From NCBI RefSeq assembly GCF_900102525.1, contig NZ_FNBZ01000001.1:1149277-1213276 (forward strand): a stretch of DNA of 64,000 bases. Reading direction: 5' to 3'. This document shows, piece by piece, positions 8,760 through 17,969 of the stretch. The translations under genes and the position numbers were made by a program. This DNA is from Allobosea robiniae (GTDB taxonomy: Bacteria; Pseudomonadota; Alphaproteobacteria; Rhizobiales; Beijerinckiaceae). The notes beneath the pieces are model-generated. The model was not told the DNA's origin. It made no database searches and saw only the letters and a program-made list of their open reading frames with translations. Position 1 is the stretch's first letter; every line of letters begins with the position of its first letter.

Positions 8760-9362
8760 ATGCATGTTCGCGTGCTGTTCGGGGCCGTCGAAGCCCTCAA
8801 GTCCAGGTTGCTTGATCGCTGGACCGCCGGCTGGTCGGTGCCCACCGACGAGGTCTTCATCCCGGCTCGCCTTCCGTTGCGCGATGCCGAGGCGGGAGGT
8901 GGCATCGCCGAGCCCTGGTTGCGGATGGCGGCACGATCCGCCGCGGTGAAATGGCGCAGCGAGGTGTGCGGCGTTCATCGAGGCCGGGTCCGGAGCGTGG
9001 TGATCGCCGGGGCGGGATTGCCGCAACCGGCGTCGAACAAGGTGCATGGAGCCGCGCATGTCACGGCCCGCTACTGTGGCCGGGTCCCGGATGGAGGGTT
9101 CTGCTTTCGGCATGGCCTCTGCGATACGAACGGCTCCGAGGTCCTGCATTTCGTCTCTCAGGTTTACTTCAACCCACCACCGGATCTTCCCGCGTATCCG
9201 GCCTTGAAATTCGACGTGGACGATGATTCCGAAGCTTTGTATCAAGCCGCCATGCGTTCAACCATGGCTGCTGCAGCATTATCCGGCGGCGATTTCTCCG
9301 AAAGCTCGGCTATCGCCCCGATTGATACGAAACAACATGCCGTAGCGTCAGGGGCTTCGTAA
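8760..9362 (+). CDS. hypothetical protein, 200 aa, family not recognised
   Basis: The frame is open from 8712, but the ATG at 8760 is preceded by a strong Shine-Dalgarno (AAGGGGGAGA at 8744-8753) at good spacing, so I take 200 residues from there. Codons in the first two thirds prefer G or C at the third position like the real genes around it; the C-terminal third is less biased. The protein is not predicted to have a signal peptide or membrane helices, contains several cysteines (YCGR, FCFRHGLCD) and ends in an Ala/Ser-rich tail after an acidic DVDDDSEALY patch. I do not recognise a family. The long ORF on the opposite strand over 9245-8556 looks like its shadow. Confidence 0.5.
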   Translation: MHVRVLFGAVEALKSRLLDRWTAGWSVPTDEVFIPARLPLRDAEAGGGIAEPWLRMAARSAAVKWRSEVCGVHRGRVRSVVIAGAGLPQPASNKVHGAAHVTARYCGRVPDGGFCFRHGLCDTNGSEVLHFVSQVYFNPPPDLPAYPALKFDVDDDSEALYQAAMRSTMAAAALSGGDFSESSAIAPIDTKQHAVASGAS

Positions 9363-9553
9363 GAATCTGTCAGAATTCAACTGAATTCAACGGTAGCCTG
9401 ACCGGAGGCAGAAATCTAACCTGAGAATCGGCTTGCTTCGTTCTTCGCCAGGCGGTTGCCGGAACCGTCGACGCGGCGCCGAGCGCAACGCCACCGACGA
9501 TGTCGCGAGACGAGTGACGAACGGGCTCCCGATCCGGTCGCTCGGCAGGGGGA
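9363..9553. promoter_or_regulatory. upstream region of the autotransporter gene
   Basis: This 191-base gap holds a tandem direct repeat of GAATTCAAC at 9374-9391 directly after the stop of the preceding gene, followed by GC-rich sequence without a gene that I can support. The ribosome site GCAGGGGGA lies at its very end. A promoter or regulator-binding site in the repeat is possible but only inferred. Confidence 0.3.
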
Positions 9554-12500
9554 ATGATGACGCTTCGCAGCCGCGATTTGCCGAAATGCGCGCCCGCATC
9601 CCGTAGCGCCACGACGCCGATGACCTCCCCATCTGGATCGCATGCTGCGTCTCCGGCTGTTGCCGGTGAAGCCATCGGCCCGGTCTCCAGTTCTCTTGCC
9701 CAGCAGCGCAGCAGCCTGCGCAGGACGACGTCGCGAGCCTGTCTGGCCCTTGCGGTGTCGTTAGGCGCAGGGCTGCCGCTATGGCCGCACGCCGCTTCCG
9801 CGCAGCAGATCACCCAGGGAGGCGGCAACGGCGCGGGCGACCGCTTCGGCCTGGGCGGCATCGCGGGCGGCGGCGGCGGCGGCGGCGACCGCACCATCGG
9901 CTTTTTTGGGGGCGATGGCGGTTCGGCAGCACAGACACCCGGCGGTTCGGCGACCGCGGGAATGCGTGGTTACGACGATGTCGGTGGGGCCGGCGGAGCA
10001 GGCGGGGCGCCGGGCGCTCCCAATGACCTCTCTGCCGGCGGCGGCGGCGGCGGCGGCCGCGGCGGTTATGATCCCGGATTCCCCAGCAATGGCGGAGCGG
10101 GCGGCGCCGGCGGCAGCGGCAACCTCCTCACGACAACGTCTCCGCTCTCCCTCGGCTCGGCTTATGCTGGCGGCACAGGAGCGACCGGGTCCTTTGGCGC
10201 CTCCCCAGCGGGCAGCGGCGGCGGTGGCGGTGGCGGTGGCGGCCTCATCCTGACGGGTGCCGGCGTCACCATGAATACGAACGGGTTCGCTGTCTCGGGC
10301 GGCGCGGGCGCTGGCGGTGCGGGCGCTGGCGGCGGCGGCGCCGGGCTGGTGCTGCTGAACGGCGGCACGATCACCGTCGCGGCCGGAGCGGGCGGTACCA
10401 GCGTCATTGCCGGCGGCCAGGGCAGCAACGAATATGAGGGCGCGCACGGCGGCGCCGGGCTGTTCCTGTACAATGGCGGCAGCCTGTCCCATCAGGCCGG
10501 CTCGATCACCGGCGGCGCGGGCGGGGGGTGGGCCTGGGCCGGCTCCGGCGGTGCCGGCGTGCTGAGCAATCTCGGCATCATCGACAATCGGGCCGCGATC
10601 ACAGGCGGCAAGGGAGGCGATTCGAACGCAGGTGGGACTGGCTACGGCCGAGGCGGTGCCGGCCTGGAAGCCTGGGGCGGCTCGATCGCCAATATGGCGG
10701 GCGGCAGCATCACGGGCGGTGCGGGCGGGAACCAGTCCGACCTCAACCCAGTCTATGTCGCGGGCGTCGGCGGCGCCGGCATCGTCTTCCGGGATGGCCA
10801 GATCGCCAGCCTGGACAATGCCGGGACGATTTCAGGCGGTCGTGGCGGCACCGCCGCCTCCACCAGCCATGGCGTTGGCGGCGTCGGCATCGTCGGCGCG
10901 GCGAGCGGCGGCATCTCCATCATCAATTCGGGGACGATCGCGGGCGGGCTTTCCGGCGACGGCGTGACGCGCGCCAATGCGGTCGCGCTCTCCGGCAGCA
11001 ACAACCGCTTCGAGATCCGGGCCGGCTCGACGACCGACGGCAATGTCGTGGTTCAGGGCGGCGGCACCAACAATGTCCTGGCGCTGGGTGGCGCCACGGA
11101 TGGCAGCGTCAATATCGGCAACCTCGTGGCCTCGCATACCGGCTTCACGGCCTACGAGAAGACGGGGTCGTCGACCTGGACGCTGTCGGGCCCCGGCAAC
11201 CAGAACTGGACGATCAACGAGGGAACGCTTGCCGGCAACGCCGCCAGCATGGCCGGCAACCTGACCTTCGCAGCCGGTGCCGGCACGCGCGGTGTCGTCT
11301 TCAATCAGGGAGGTGGCGGCATCTATTCCCGGACCATCTCGGGGGATGGCAACTTCACGTTGACGGGAGGGGGCTCCCTCACTCTGACCAATGAGCAGAG
11401 CTATACGGGTACGACTACCGTCAATGCCGGCACGCTGCGGATGGGGGCGGCCAACGCGCTGGCCTCTTCAGCCGGCATCGGTCTTCAGGGCAGCAGCACC
11501 TGGGACCTCGACGGCTACAACCAGACCGTCAAGAGACTGGAAGGGGACGCCGGCACGGCCGTCAATCTGGGCGCGGCGACGCTGACCATCGACAACAGCG
11601 CCTTTTTCGTCTTCAGGGGAGATATTTCCGGATCGGGCGGCCTGACCAAGACCGGGTCGGCGGGTCTCAATATCTTTGGGGCCAACACCTATTCCGGCCC
11701 GACCAATGTCGCCGGTGGGACGTTGAGAATTGGCCAGGGCGGGTCCATCCGCAACTCGACCGCGATCAACATCTCCAACGGCTCTCGGTTCGTCGTTTTC
11801 GAGCCCAACGCCCTGTCACCCACGGGGGCGGTCAGCCTGACGGGGGCCGGCTCGCAATTCGAGATACTATTCGACCAGCAGATCGGCTCGCTTGCTGGCG
11901 GGGCAGATACGAGTGTGATCCCCGGCCTGGGAGTGGTGCTGACAACGGGGACGAACAACACGAGCACCGTCTTCAGCGGCACCATCGGCAGCGTTTTCGG
12001 CGATGGCTCCCTGACCAAGGTCGGCACCGGCAGCTTCACCCTGAACGGAGTGAACACATACGAGGGCGCGACGGTCGTCACCGGCGGTTCGCTGATCGTG
12101 AACGGCTCGATCGCATCGTCCTCGGGCGTGACGGTCGCGGCCGGCGCGCTGCTGGGCGGCTCGGGCACGGTCCCGACGACGATCATCAACGGCGGGACGC
12201 TTTCGCCGGGCAACTCTCCCGGAACGCTGGCGGTCCGGGGGAACCTGACCTTCAACCCCGGCTCGACCTATCTCGCCGAGATCCAGGGCGCGAATGCGGA
12301 CCGCGTCAACGTGACCGGCACGGCCGCACTGGCAGGCACGCTGCGTCTGGCGCCGCTCGGCGGCGCCTATGCGTTCAACAGCGCCTACACGCTGCTCTCG
12401 GCGGCGGGGGGACGAACAGGCACCTTCAGCCCGGTCGACACGGCGGGAACCTTCGGCGACGGCGTGACCACGACGGTGAGTTACACCACCAATGACGTGC

Positions 12501-13747
12501 TGCTGACGCTCGCGCCGAAGCCGCTCACGCCCGAGGGGCCCGGGGATCCCGGCTCGCCACCGGGCTCGCCGACGCTCGGCGTGACCCATCCGCGCAATGC
12601 CTATGCCATCGCGCGCTCGATCGACACGGCGGTCGAGAATGGCGGCGATCCGTCGACGCTGTTCGGGATCTACAACCTGCCGGCAGCCGCGATCCCGGCA
12701 GCGGTGAACAGCTTGTCGGGCGAGATCCATACCGCGGCGCCGGCGATGGCGAGCCTCGCCTCCGACCAGTTCCTGCGTATCATGCTCGACCCGTTCGCGG
12801 CCGGGCGGCTGAATGGTGCCGGCGTCGGACCGGGCACAGCGGCGTTCTCCGGTCTCATGCGCAAGGGCGCGGACGAACCCGCCCTTCCCTCACGCCTCGA
12901 CACCCCGTTCTACTCGGTCTGGGGCTCGGCCTATGGCTCCTATGGCCGCACCGGTGGTGACGCCGCGATCGGCTCGGCGAAGCGCACGATCGACGATGCG
13001 CATCTGGCGACGGGTATCGATATCCGGCTCATGCCGGGGACGGTCGCGGGCATCGCGGTCTCGGGCGGCAAGGCGCGGGCCTCGCTGCCGGGCCTGATCG
13101 GCAAGATCGACGCCGACGTGTTCCAGGCCGGCCTCTACGGCATGACACAGCTCGGCCTGGTGAAGCTCGGCGGGGCGCTGAGCTATGCCCGGCTGGAGAA
13201 TGATGTCAGCCGCGGCATTCCGGCCCTGGGCTCGAGCCTCTCGTCCTCCTATGCGACGACGGCCTGGAGCGGCAGGTTGCAGGCGAGTGCCGCGCTGCTC
13301 GGCTGGAACGGCTTCACGGTCTCGCCGCTGGCGGCGATCCAGGCGACCCGGGCGCATAGCCCTGTGGTAGTCGAGGCAAACTGGGCCGGCGCCAATGCCG
13401 GGGCACTCGCACTCGGCGGGCGCAGCGACGTCACCGCCCGCAGCGAGCTCGGCCTGCAGCTCGATGCCGATACCGTGCTCGGTTCGGTTCCGGTCACGGG
13501 CTATGTCCGGGCGGCCTGGGGGCATTATTTCCGGCGCGATGCGGATCTGACCGCAAGCCTGATCGGGCTGCCGGGCGCGAGCTTCACCGCGACCGGAGCC
13601 GAGGCAGACCGCAACAGCGCCCTCCTCAGTGCCGGCCTCAACGCCAGGCTCTCCGAACGCGTCACCTTCGGCCTCAACCTCGACGGAGAGCTCTCCGCCA
13701 ACAGCAGCCGCCTCGGTGGATCGGCCCGGATCAGAGTCAGCTTCTGA
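9554..13747 (+). CDS. glycine-rich autotransporter (type Va) outer-membrane protein
   Basis: A 1,397-residue autotransporter. GGGGGA immediately precedes two ATGs at 9554 and 9557; an ATG at 9620 is an alternative. The hydrophobic core of the signal sequence sits at residues 61-83 (cleavage near ASA/QQ), so there is an unusually long N-terminal leader. Residues about 86-480 are extremely rich in GGAGG/GGGGG runs, resembling surface repeat proteins. Three autotransporter-associated beta-strand repeats follow near residues 600, 690 and 815 (for example LTKVGTGSFTLNGVNTYEG). The passenger ends with a Pro/Gly linker (LTPEGPGDPGSPPGSP), and the beta-barrel domain occupies about 1115-1397, ending in the terminal aromatic RIRVSF. 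The role is probably adhesion or surface structure. Confidence 0.92.
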   Translation: MMTLRSRDLPKCAPASRSATTPMTSPSGSHAASPAVAGEAIGPVSSSLAQQRSSLRRTTSRACLALAVSLGAGLPLWPHAASAQQITQGGGNGAGDRFGLGGIAGGGGGGGDRTIGFFGGDGGSAAQTPGGSATAGMRGYDDVGGAGGAGGAPGAPNDLSAGGGGGGGRGGYDPGFPSNGGAGGAGGSGNLLTTTSPLSLGSAYAGGTGATGSFGASPAGSGGGGGGGGGLILTGAGVTMNTNGFAVSGGAGAGGAGAGGGGAGLVLLNGGTITVAAGAGGTSVIAGGQGSNEYEGAHGGAGLFLYNGGSLSHQAGSITGGAGGGWAWAGSGGAGVLSNLGIIDNRAAITGGKGGDSNAGGTGYGRGGAGLEAWGGSIANMAGGSITGGAGGNQSDLNPVYVAGVGGAGIVFRDGQIASLDNAGTISGGRGGTAASTSHGVGGVGIVGAASGGISIINSGTIAGGLSGDGVTRANAVALSGSNNRFEIRAGSTTDGNVVVQGGGTNNVLALGGATDGSVNIGNLVASHTGFTAYEKTGSSTWTLSGPGNQNWTINEGTLAGNAASMAGNLTFAAGAGTRGVVFNQGGGGIYSRTISGDGNFTLTGGGSLTLTNEQSYTGTTTVNAGTLRMGAANALASSAGIGLQGSSTWDLDGYNQTVKRLEGDAGTAVNLGAATLTIDNSAFFVFRGDISGSGGLTKTGSAGLNIFGANTYSGPTNVAGGTLRIGQGGSIRNSTAINISNGSRFVVFEPNALSPTGAVSLTGAGSQFEILFDQQIGSLAGGADTSVIPGLGVVLTTGTNNTSTVFSGTIGSVFGDGSLTKVGTGSFTLNGVNTYEGATVVTGGSLIVNGSIASSSGVTVAAGALLGGSGTVPTTIINGGTLSPGNSPGTLAVRGNLTFNPGSTYLAEIQGANADRVNVTGTAALAGTLRLAPLGGAYAFNSAYTLLSAAGGRTGTFSPVDTAGTFGDGVTTTVSYTTNDVLLTLAPKPLTPEGPGDPGSPPGSPTLGVTHPRNAYAIARSIDTAVENGGDPSTLFGIYNLPAAAIPAAVNSLSGEIHTAAPAMASLASDQFLRIMLDPFAAGRLNGAGVGPGTAAFSGLMRKGADEPALPSRLDTPFYSVWGSAYGSYGRTGGDAAIGSAKRTIDDAHLATGIDIRLMPGTVAGIAVSGGKARASLPGLIGKIDADVFQAGLYGMTQLGLVKLGGALSYARLENDVSRGIPALGSSLSSSYATTAWSGRLQASAALLGWNGFTVSPLAAIQATRAHSPVVVEANWAGANAGALALGGRSDVTARSELGLQLDADTVLGSVPVTGYVRAAWGHYFRRDADLTASLIGLPGASFTATGAEADRNSALLSAGLNARLSERVTFGLNLDGELSANSSRLGGSARIRVSF

Positions 13748-13837
13748 AGGCAGCGATGGTCGTGCAGGCGCAAGATCGCGCAGGCCGACCGGCGCCCGAT
13801 ATCGTTCCAGGCTGACCGGCCTTCAGTTCCCGACCTG

Positions 13838-14905
13838 TTATTGGCGCAGGCCGGGGGAGTGCATGCGCATCCAGTCCGCCGACAGAACCCGCTCGTCCCG
13901 GCCGATCGCCCGAAAATCGACGGCCTCCAGAATGTTCGCAAGGGCGATCAGAGCGGTCGTCAACGGCGTCGTGGCGCCAACCTGCCGACCGAGAACTTCC
14001 AGCGGCACGAGCGAGCAGGGCACATCCTCATGCAGGAAGCGCTTCTGCAGCTTGGGCCCGAAGCGTGGAATAGCGCCGAACAACCGCGTTCCCGCCGGAT
14101 AGGCCCGCTGGGAGAAGGTGGCGGACGGCAGCGGCGTGAGCCCGGCCGCGCGCATGACCTGATCGCGCTCCTGCTCCAGCGCGGCGGCGATGACGTTGAC
14201 CCGGCCCATGCGCGCCTCGTCGAAATGCAGGATGCCGGTCGTCAGATCGCCCATGTCACGGTCCAGCGTCATCGCGCCGCCGATATAGGCGGGAACGTGG
14301 CCGATGCAGTTCGGGTTGTTCAGGCCGCTTTCGAGCACGTTCGCGGAATAGGTGAATTCCGGGAACTGCTCGAGGAAGGCCGCATAATGCGGATTGTCCT
14401 TCGCTTCAGGCAGGCCGGCGAGCTCGAGCCAGCGCTTCTGCCCCTTGAGCACGACAGTCGATGGATTGAGCTTCCCGGCCAGATGCAGCGTGTTGTTGAG
14501 TTCGAAGACCGCGACGCCCTGGGGATTGCCTGCTGAAATCAGTGTGTCGGCGAAGACCTTGGAACCGCCGACATAGCCGCAATGCAGCACGACCATCTGG
14601 CCGGGCGCGAGGCCGGGCGCGATCTCGCGTGCCACGGCTGCATGCCGGTCAGCCGTGGTGGAGACCACGACGACATCCGCTCCGGCGACGGCCGCAGCGC
14701 CATCCGTCGCACTTTTCGGCAGGGCAACCGCCCCCTGCCCGCCCAGCCCCTCGAAGGACAGCCCCCCGGCCATGTCGGTCGATGAACGCACCGCATCGTC
14801 GCAGTCATACCATCCGCTAATGCGCGCACCCCGCGCTGCGACAGCGACCGCAAAGCCCGCACCTGCTCCGCCGAGCCCGATCAATGCGTAGTTCAGAACC
14901 GCCAT
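13838..14905 (-). CDS. NAD/NADP octopine/nopaline (opine) dehydrogenase family protein
   Basis: A 355-residue two-domain dehydrogenase. The N-terminal Rossmann fold shows GLGGAGAG at residues 10-17. The C-terminal all-helical opine dehydrogenase domain is marked by ESGLNNPNCIGHVPAY and the conserved HEDVPCSLVPLEVLG segment with its histidine. Family members condense an amino acid with a 2-oxoacid, or do the reverse oxidation, using NAD(P)H. It is transcribed away from an amino-acid ABC transporter, a GntR regulator and a cyclic amidohydrolase, with a 103-base shared promoter region. Degradation of an imported opine-like compound is the attractive reading; biosynthesis of one is the alternative. 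No nicotianamine-synthase-like partner, as in metallophore loci, is nearby. Confidence 0.88.
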   Translation of the reverse strand: MAVLNYALIGLGGAGAGFAVAVAARGARISGWYDCDDAVRSSTDMAGGLSFEGLGGQGAVALPKSATDGAAAVAGADVVVVSTTADRHAAVAREIAPGLAPGQMVVLHCGYVGGSKVFADTLISAGNPQGVAVFELNNTLHLAGKLNPSTVVLKGQKRWLELAGLPEAKDNPHYAAFLEQFPEFTYSANVLESGLNNPNCIGHVPAYIGGAMTLDRDMGDLTTGILHFDEARMGRVNVIAAALEQERDQVMRAAGLTPLPSATFSQRAYPAGTRLFGAIPRFGPKLQKRFLHEDVPCSLVPLEVLGRQVGATTPLTTALIALANILEAVDFRAIGRDERVLSADWMRMHSPGLRQ

Positions 14906-14930
14906 GCCCTGCCTCCCCCTTGCATATCAC

Positions 14931-14950
14931 GGATGATCATGTTGTCATCC
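14931..14950. promoter_or_regulatory. palindromic operator candidate between divergent genes
   Basis: GGATGA-N8-TCATCC is a perfect 6-base inverted repeat centred between the opine dehydrogenase gene and the transporter operon. A GntR/UTRA regulator is encoded in the same operon, so this is a candidate binding site; the link is inferred. It does not match the generic GntR consensus exactly. Confidence 0.4.
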
Positions 14951-15008
14951 GGTCGTCCGTACGTTTAATGTTCATCAAAATAATGTCAATCAAACGAGGG
15001 GAAATCCA

Positions 15009-15875
15009 ATGACGTTAGACTTCATTCTCCTGTTGCGAAGGAAGATCAGCCTGGCAGCCGGCGCCGCCAGCCTCCTGGCTGCAACCCTGTCCGGCGCAGC
15101 AGCGGAACCGCTGAAGATCGCGGCCGATGTCGGCTATGCGCCGTGGGCGATGCGCCAGCCTTCAGGCGAAATCGAGGGGTTCTCGATCGAGGTCGCGAAG
15201 GACATCGCCCGGCGCATCGGCCGCACCGGCGTCGAAGTCGTCGACGTCAATTTCTCCGCAATCTTCGCGGGCCTCTTCGCCGGGCGCTACGACATGATCG
15301 TCGCCCCGATGTCCATGACCAAGGAGCGCGCAGCGCAGCTGCTCTTCACCGAAGGTTACCTGACCGGCGGGATCGGCCTGGTCACGCGCTCCGACGACGA
15401 CAGCATCACCAAGCCCGAGGACCTGCGCGGCAAGGTGCTCGCGACCAATAGCGGCAGCTTCACCGATACCTGGGCGACGGCGAACGAGGCCAAGTACGGC
15501 TACAAGATCCAACGCTACGACAAGGACAGCGACGCATTGCAGGCCGTGATCGCCAAGCGCGCCGATGCCGATGTGGTCAACCTCAATGTCGGCCAGTACG
15601 CGGCCTCGAAGAACCGCCGCATGAAGGTCGTGCACCGGATCTTCGTCGACTACGATCTCGGCTACGGCTTCCGCAAGGACGCCAGGGAATTGCGTAACCA
15701 GGTCGAGAACGCGCTGGAATGCATGAAGCTCGACGGCACGCTGCAAGGCCTGCACGAGAAATGGTTCGGCGAGCAGCCCGATCCGGCCGATTCCAGCATG
15801 AAGGTCTTCGCCGGCTATGGCCCGATCGGGCTCGAAGGCTACGAGCGCAGCTATCACAAGCCGGATTGCAAGTGA
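15009..15875 (+). CDS. amino-acid ABC transporter substrate-binding protein
   Basis: A 288-residue periplasmic binding protein starting at an ATG with GAGGGGA upstream. The signal peptide runs to about residue 33 (LSGAAAEP). The mature protein begins [14 protein letters not shown], typical of SBP_bac_3 proteins, followed by [30 protein letters not shown] and a conserved [19 protein letters not shown] stretch. Its last base overlaps the ATPase start (TGATG), so it is the first gene of a translationally coupled transporter operon. The ligand is unknown; an opine, N-carbamoyl or other polar amino-acid derivative would suit the linked enzymes. Confidence 0.92.
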   Translation: MTLDFILLLRRKISLAAGAASLLAATLSGAAAEPLKIAADVGYAPWAMRQPSGEIEGFSIEVAKDIARRIGRTGVEVVDVNFSAIFAGLFAGRYDMIVAPMSMTKERAAQLLFTEGYLTGGIGLVTRSDDDSITKPEDLRGKVLATNSGSFTDTWATANEAKYGYKIQRYDKDSDALQAVIAKRADADVVNLNVGQYAASKNRRMKVVHRIFVDYDLGYGFRKDARELRNQVENALECMKLDGTLQGLHEKWFGEQPDPADSSMKVFAGYGPIGLEGYERSYHKPDCK

Positions 15876-16636
15876 TGGCCGCAAGCGCGCCTGCCAGGGC
15901 CCTGCTGAAGATGCGGGGGATCGAGAAGAGCTTCGGTGCCGTCCCGATCCTCAAGGGTATCGACCTCGATGTCGCCGCCGGCGAGCTGGTCGCGATCATC
16001 GGCCCGTCGGGCTCCGGCAAGTCGACGCTGCTGCGCTGCATCAATCGCCTGGAGGAGCCGCAAGCCGGCTCCATCCACCTCGACGATATCGAGATCACCG
16101 GAAAGCGCGTCAACCTGAGCAAGATCCGGCGCGATATCGGCATGGTCTTCCAAGCCTTCAATCTCTATCCGCATTTCACGGCCGAGCGGAATGTCAGCCT
16201 CGCCCTGTCGAAGGTGCTGAAGCTGAAGGCTGCGGAAGCCTCGGAGCGGGCGCTGGCAGCGCTCGAGCAGGTCGGCCTGCGCCACAAGGCCAAGGCCTTT
16301 CCGGCCGAGCTTTCGGGCGGCCAGCAGCAGCGCGTCGCCATCGCGCGCTCGATGGCGATGGCGCCGAAGCTTTATCTCTTCGACGAGCCGACCTCCGCGC
16401 TCGACCCCGAACTCGTCGGCGAGGTCCTCGCGGTGATGCAGGAGATGAAGGCGAAGGGCCAGACCATGGTGGTCGTGACCCATGAGATGGCTTTCGCCCG
16501 GCAGGCCGCCGACCGGGTGATCTTCATGGACGAAGGCGTCATCGTCGAGCAGGGGACGCCCGACGCGATCTTCCGCCAGTCCATCAATCCGCGCCTCAGC
16601 AGCTTCCTGCGCAATTATCGCGGCAAGGAGGCCTAG
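15875..16636 (+). CDS. amino-acid ABC transporter ATP-binding protein
   Basis: A 253-residue ATPase. The frame extends upstream, but the ATG at 15875 overlaps the binding-protein stop by one base and gives the standard family length. It shows Walker [10 protein letters not shown], the Q-loop in FQAFNLYPH, signature LSGGQQQR, Walker [16 protein letters not shown] and the switch VTHEMAFAR. These are diagnostic of the GlnQ/HisP polar-amino-acid subfamily. Two permease genes follow, so it energises a heterodimeric permease. AAGGAGG near its 3' end serves the next gene. Confidence 0.94.
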   Translation: MAASAPARALLKMRGIEKSFGAVPILKGIDLDVAAGELVAIIGPSGSGKSTLLRCINRLEEPQAGSIHLDDIEITGKRVNLSKIRRDIGMVFQAFNLYPHFTAERNVSLALSKVLKLKAAEASERALAALEQVGLRHKAKAFPAELSGGQQQRVAIARSMAMAPKLYLFDEPTSALDPELVGEVLAVMQEMKAKGQTMVVVTHEMAFARQAADRVIFMDEGVIVEQGTPDAIFRQSINPRLSSFLRNYRGKEA

Positions 16637-16638
16637 AA

Positions 16639-17310
16639 ATGGGCGAGATCGGCAAGTTCTTCTTCGACGGCACCATAGCAGCCGCCGTGCTGCCCTTCCT
16701 GTTCCAGGGCTTCCTCGTCACGCTGCAGTTGTCCGCCCTGACGATCCTGTTCGGGCTGTCGCTCGGGCTCGCACTCGCCTGCGCCCGCGCCTACGGCATC
16801 ACGGCGCTGAACCTGCTGATCGTCGCCTTCGTCGACATTCTGCGTTCGCTGCCGGCGCTGGTGATCCTGATCTGCATCTATTTCGTGCTGCCGGAATACG
16901 AGATCCGGATCGACGCCTATTGGGCGACGGTGCTGACGCTCGGCCTCGTGCTCGCCGCCTTCTCCGAGGAGATCTTCTGGGCCGGCATCACCTCGGTCCC
17001 GAAGGGGCAATGGGAGGGCGGCCTCTCGACCGGCCTGACCTTCACCCAGACGCTGTTCTACATCGTGCTCTACCAGGCGGTGCAGATGGTCATCCCGCCG
17101 CTGACCAACAAGACGATCAGCATCACCAAGAACACGGCGCTGGCCTCCGTCGTCTCGGTCTCGGAACTGCTGAACCAGGCGTCGAGCCAGCAGGCGCTCT
17201 ATGCCAACCCGACGCCGCTCACCGTCGCCGCCCTGTTCTACCTGGCCGTGTTCGCGCCGCTGGTCGTGCTCAGCCGGCACATCGAGAGCCGCTATGCGGT
17301 GAAGAGGTAG
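16639..17310 (+). CDS. amino-acid ABC transporter permease
   Basis: A 223-residue HisM/GlnP-type permease with about five membrane helices. A strong ribosome site (AAGGAGG at 16625-16631) precedes the ATG, which lies two bases after the ATPase stop. The EAA-like loop is recognisable but diverged: EGGLSTGLTFTQTLFYIVL replaces the usual EAA...PQA pattern, then NKTISITKNTALASVVSVSELL, which is standard. The second permease follows within 6 bases. Heterodimer formation with it is the usual arrangement for this transporter family. Confidence 0.93.
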   Translation: MGEIGKFFFDGTIAAAVLPFLFQGFLVTLQLSALTILFGLSLGLALACARAYGITALNLLIVAFVDILRSLPALVILICIYFVLPEYEIRIDAYWATVLTLGLVLAAFSEEIFWAGITSVPKGQWEGGLSTGLTFTQTLFYIVLYQAVQMVIPPLTNKTISITKNTALASVVSVSELLNQASSQQALYANPTPLTVAALFYLAVFAPLVVLSRHIESRYAVKR

Positions 17311-17315
17311 GCACC

Positions 17316-17969
17316 ATGTTTCACCCCGACACCGTCGCGCTGACCATTCCCTACCTGCTCTCGGGGCTGAAGGTCACGCTCCTGCTCGCGATCCTGATCG
17401 TGCCGCTGGCCTTCGGCGTGGGCACGCTGGTCGCCATCGTCGCGAATTCGAGATCGCGGCCGGCGCGGCTCGCCGCCTATCTCTACATCGATTTCTTCCG
17501 CGCCTTCCCGCCGCTCGTCCTGATCATCTTCGTGTTCTATGCCCTGCCCTTCCTGGGCCTGCGCCTGCCGGAGATACCGGCCTTCGTCCTGGCGATGACG
17601 CTGAACGGCTCGGCCTATTTCGCCGAGATCGTCCGGGCCGGGCTCGCGGCCGTGCCGAAGGGCCAGTACGAGGCTGCGCAGGCAACCGGCCTGAACGGCT
17701 TTCAGGTGCTCGCCTATGTCGCCCTGCCCCAGGCACTGAAGAAGGTGCGCCCGCCCCTGCTCAGCAACGTCCTCGAGCTCGCCAAGGCGACCTCACTTGC
17801 ATCGGTCGTCGCGATCGCCGAACTGCTGCGCAACGCGCGAATCGCGCAAGGAGCGGTTTATGATCCGACGCCCCTGCTCATGGCCGCCCTGGTCTATCTC
17901 GCGATATTCTGGCCCTTCGTGCGCTTGCTTTCGCTGATCGAGAAGCGCCAACCCTTCAAGCCGGCATGA
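17316..17969 (+). CDS. amino-acid ABC transporter permease
   Basis: A 217-residue polar-amino-acid permease. The ATG at 17316 starts six bases after the previous stop, although the frame is open far upstream. The classical EAA loop is present (YEAAQATGLNGFQVLAYVALPQAL) with NGSAYFAEIVRAGL before it and AKATSLASVVAIAELL after it. Its stop overlaps the next gene's start (ATGA), so the transcriptional regulator is translationally tied to the transporter. Substrate identity is not visible from the permease. Confidence 0.93.
   Translation: MFHPDTVALTIPYLLSGLKVTLLLAILIVPLAFGVGTLVAIVANSRSRPARLAAYLYIDFFRAFPPLVLIIFVFYALPFLGLRLPEIPAFVLAMTLNGSAYFAEIVRAGLAAVPKGQYEAAQATGLNGFQVLAYVALPQALKKVRPPLLSNVLELAKATSLASVVAIAELLRNARIAQGAVYDPTPLLMAALVYLAIFWPFVRLLSLIEKRQPFKPA

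Noticed and set aside
8556..9245. 229-codon ORF on the minus strand opposite the 8760 gene.
   Set aside because: It has no ribosome site, runs into the AT-rich non-coding stretch at its 3' end and has low-complexity content; the plus-strand frame has better codons and a strong ribosome site.
9815..10990. Glycine-rich repeats as a possible CRISPR or tandem-repeat array.
   Set aside because: The repetition is at the codon level (GGC/GCG-rich) within one open frame and lacks constant repeats with unique spacers.
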